A DNA stretch of 15,935 nucleotides from Lachnospiraceae bacterium (GTDB lineage: Bacteria; Bacillota_A; Clostridia; Lachnospirales; Lachnospiraceae). The DNA is taken from contig JAEEXJ010000075.1 in NCBI GenBank assembly GCA_016291475.1, forward strand, positions 1 through 15,935, in the 5' to 3' direction. How positions within the stretch are numbered: position 1 is the stretch's first letter; each line of letters starts with the position of its first letter. Position numbers and translations under genes: made by a program. Shown one piece after another: positions 15,772 to 15,935 of this stretch. Below the pieces are notes generated by a model. It saw only the letters and a list, made by a program, of their open reading frames with translations. It searched no databases and was not told where the DNA came from.

Positions 15772-15935
15772 ATGTCCTCCCTCAAAGAAAAGATTTCCAA
15801 AAATAAAAAGAAGTTCGTATGCATCGGCGTGATCTTAGCCGTACTTCTTGCCGGATATTTAGGAACTGCATTTTATTTCAAGAACAGATTCCTGCCCAAC
15901 ACATGGCTAGGAGATGTTTCTTGTACCGGCAGAAG
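15772..15935 (+). CDS. N-terminus of a membrane-anchored cell-wall protein, possibly L,D-transpeptidase (partial)
   Basis: An open frame begins two bases after the ilvB stop and runs off the window after 54 codons. It starts MSSLKEKISKNKKKF, a basic cytoplasmic stretch, followed by a hydrophobic anchor at about residues 15-35 (VCIGVILAVLLAGYLGTAFY) and then FKNRFLPNTWLGDVSCTGR. The last part resembles the segment FxxxFxPGTxINGxDVSGxx that follows the anchor in L,D-transpeptidases with a PG_binding_4 domain, and in some VanW-type proteins, of Clostridia. The ribosome site is weak (GAAGA near 15761), so coupling to ilvB is likely. The family call rests on this short segment only. Confidence 0.6.
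   Translation, partial: MSSLKEKISKNKKKFVCIGVILAVLLAGYLGTAFYFKNRFLPNTWLGDVSCTGR

Overview
The window looks like chromosomal core sequence from an anaerobic, low-to-mid GC Firmicute of the class Clostridia, most likely the family Lachnospiraceae (Butyrivibrio-like). The reasons are the gene order ispF-cysS-mrnC-rlmB-sigH, a DUF4364 gene, an alanine/lysine-rich insert in Rho, and a secreted protein with short repeats ending in an 'EGRLPYEGY'-type motif. Family and genus are inferred from gene content and style; no search was run.

Left block, 1-7254, all plus strand. A malic enzyme gene is translationally coupled to a DUF4364 winged-helix gene. Then follow ispF (isoprenoid synthesis), cysS (cysteinyl-tRNA synthetase), mrnC (Mini-RNase III for 23S rRNA maturation), rlmB (23S rRNA 2'-O-methyltransferase), a SigH-like sigma factor and a 567-residue multi-pass membrane protein. 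The genes overlap or lie close together, so they probably form one or two operons. The core corresponds to the Bacillus ispD-ispF-gltX-cysE-cysS-mrnC-rlmB-rae1-sigH locus, with gltX, cysE and rae1 absent.

Middle block, 7255-9255. A near-perfect 33-bp-arm palindrome sits between the convergent membrane-protein gene and a minus-strand PHP-type histidinol-phosphatase gene. Diverging from the phosphatase is a small secreted protein with two internal repeats and a possibly structured leader. A second, imperfect REP-like hairpin follows it and shares a GGGGACG core with the first palindrome. The rho promoter and a leader with an extended stem-loop come next.

Right block, 9256-15935, plus strand. 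It contains rho, then a 396-bp non-coding gap holding what looks like a multi-hairpin RNA or a MITE-like element. After that come a clear promoter, the branched-chain amino acid genes leuB-ilvD-ilvB, and the first 54 codons of a membrane-anchored protein that may be an L,D-transpeptidase or peptidoglycan-binding protein.

Most genes are ordinary housekeeping genes. The points worth checking are the structured element between rho and leuB, the two REP-like hairpins, the CxxCxxC tail of IspF just before cysS, and the possible pseudoknot leader of the secreted protein. I saw no CRISPR array, tRNA, rRNA, transposase gene, T-box leader or prophage gene.
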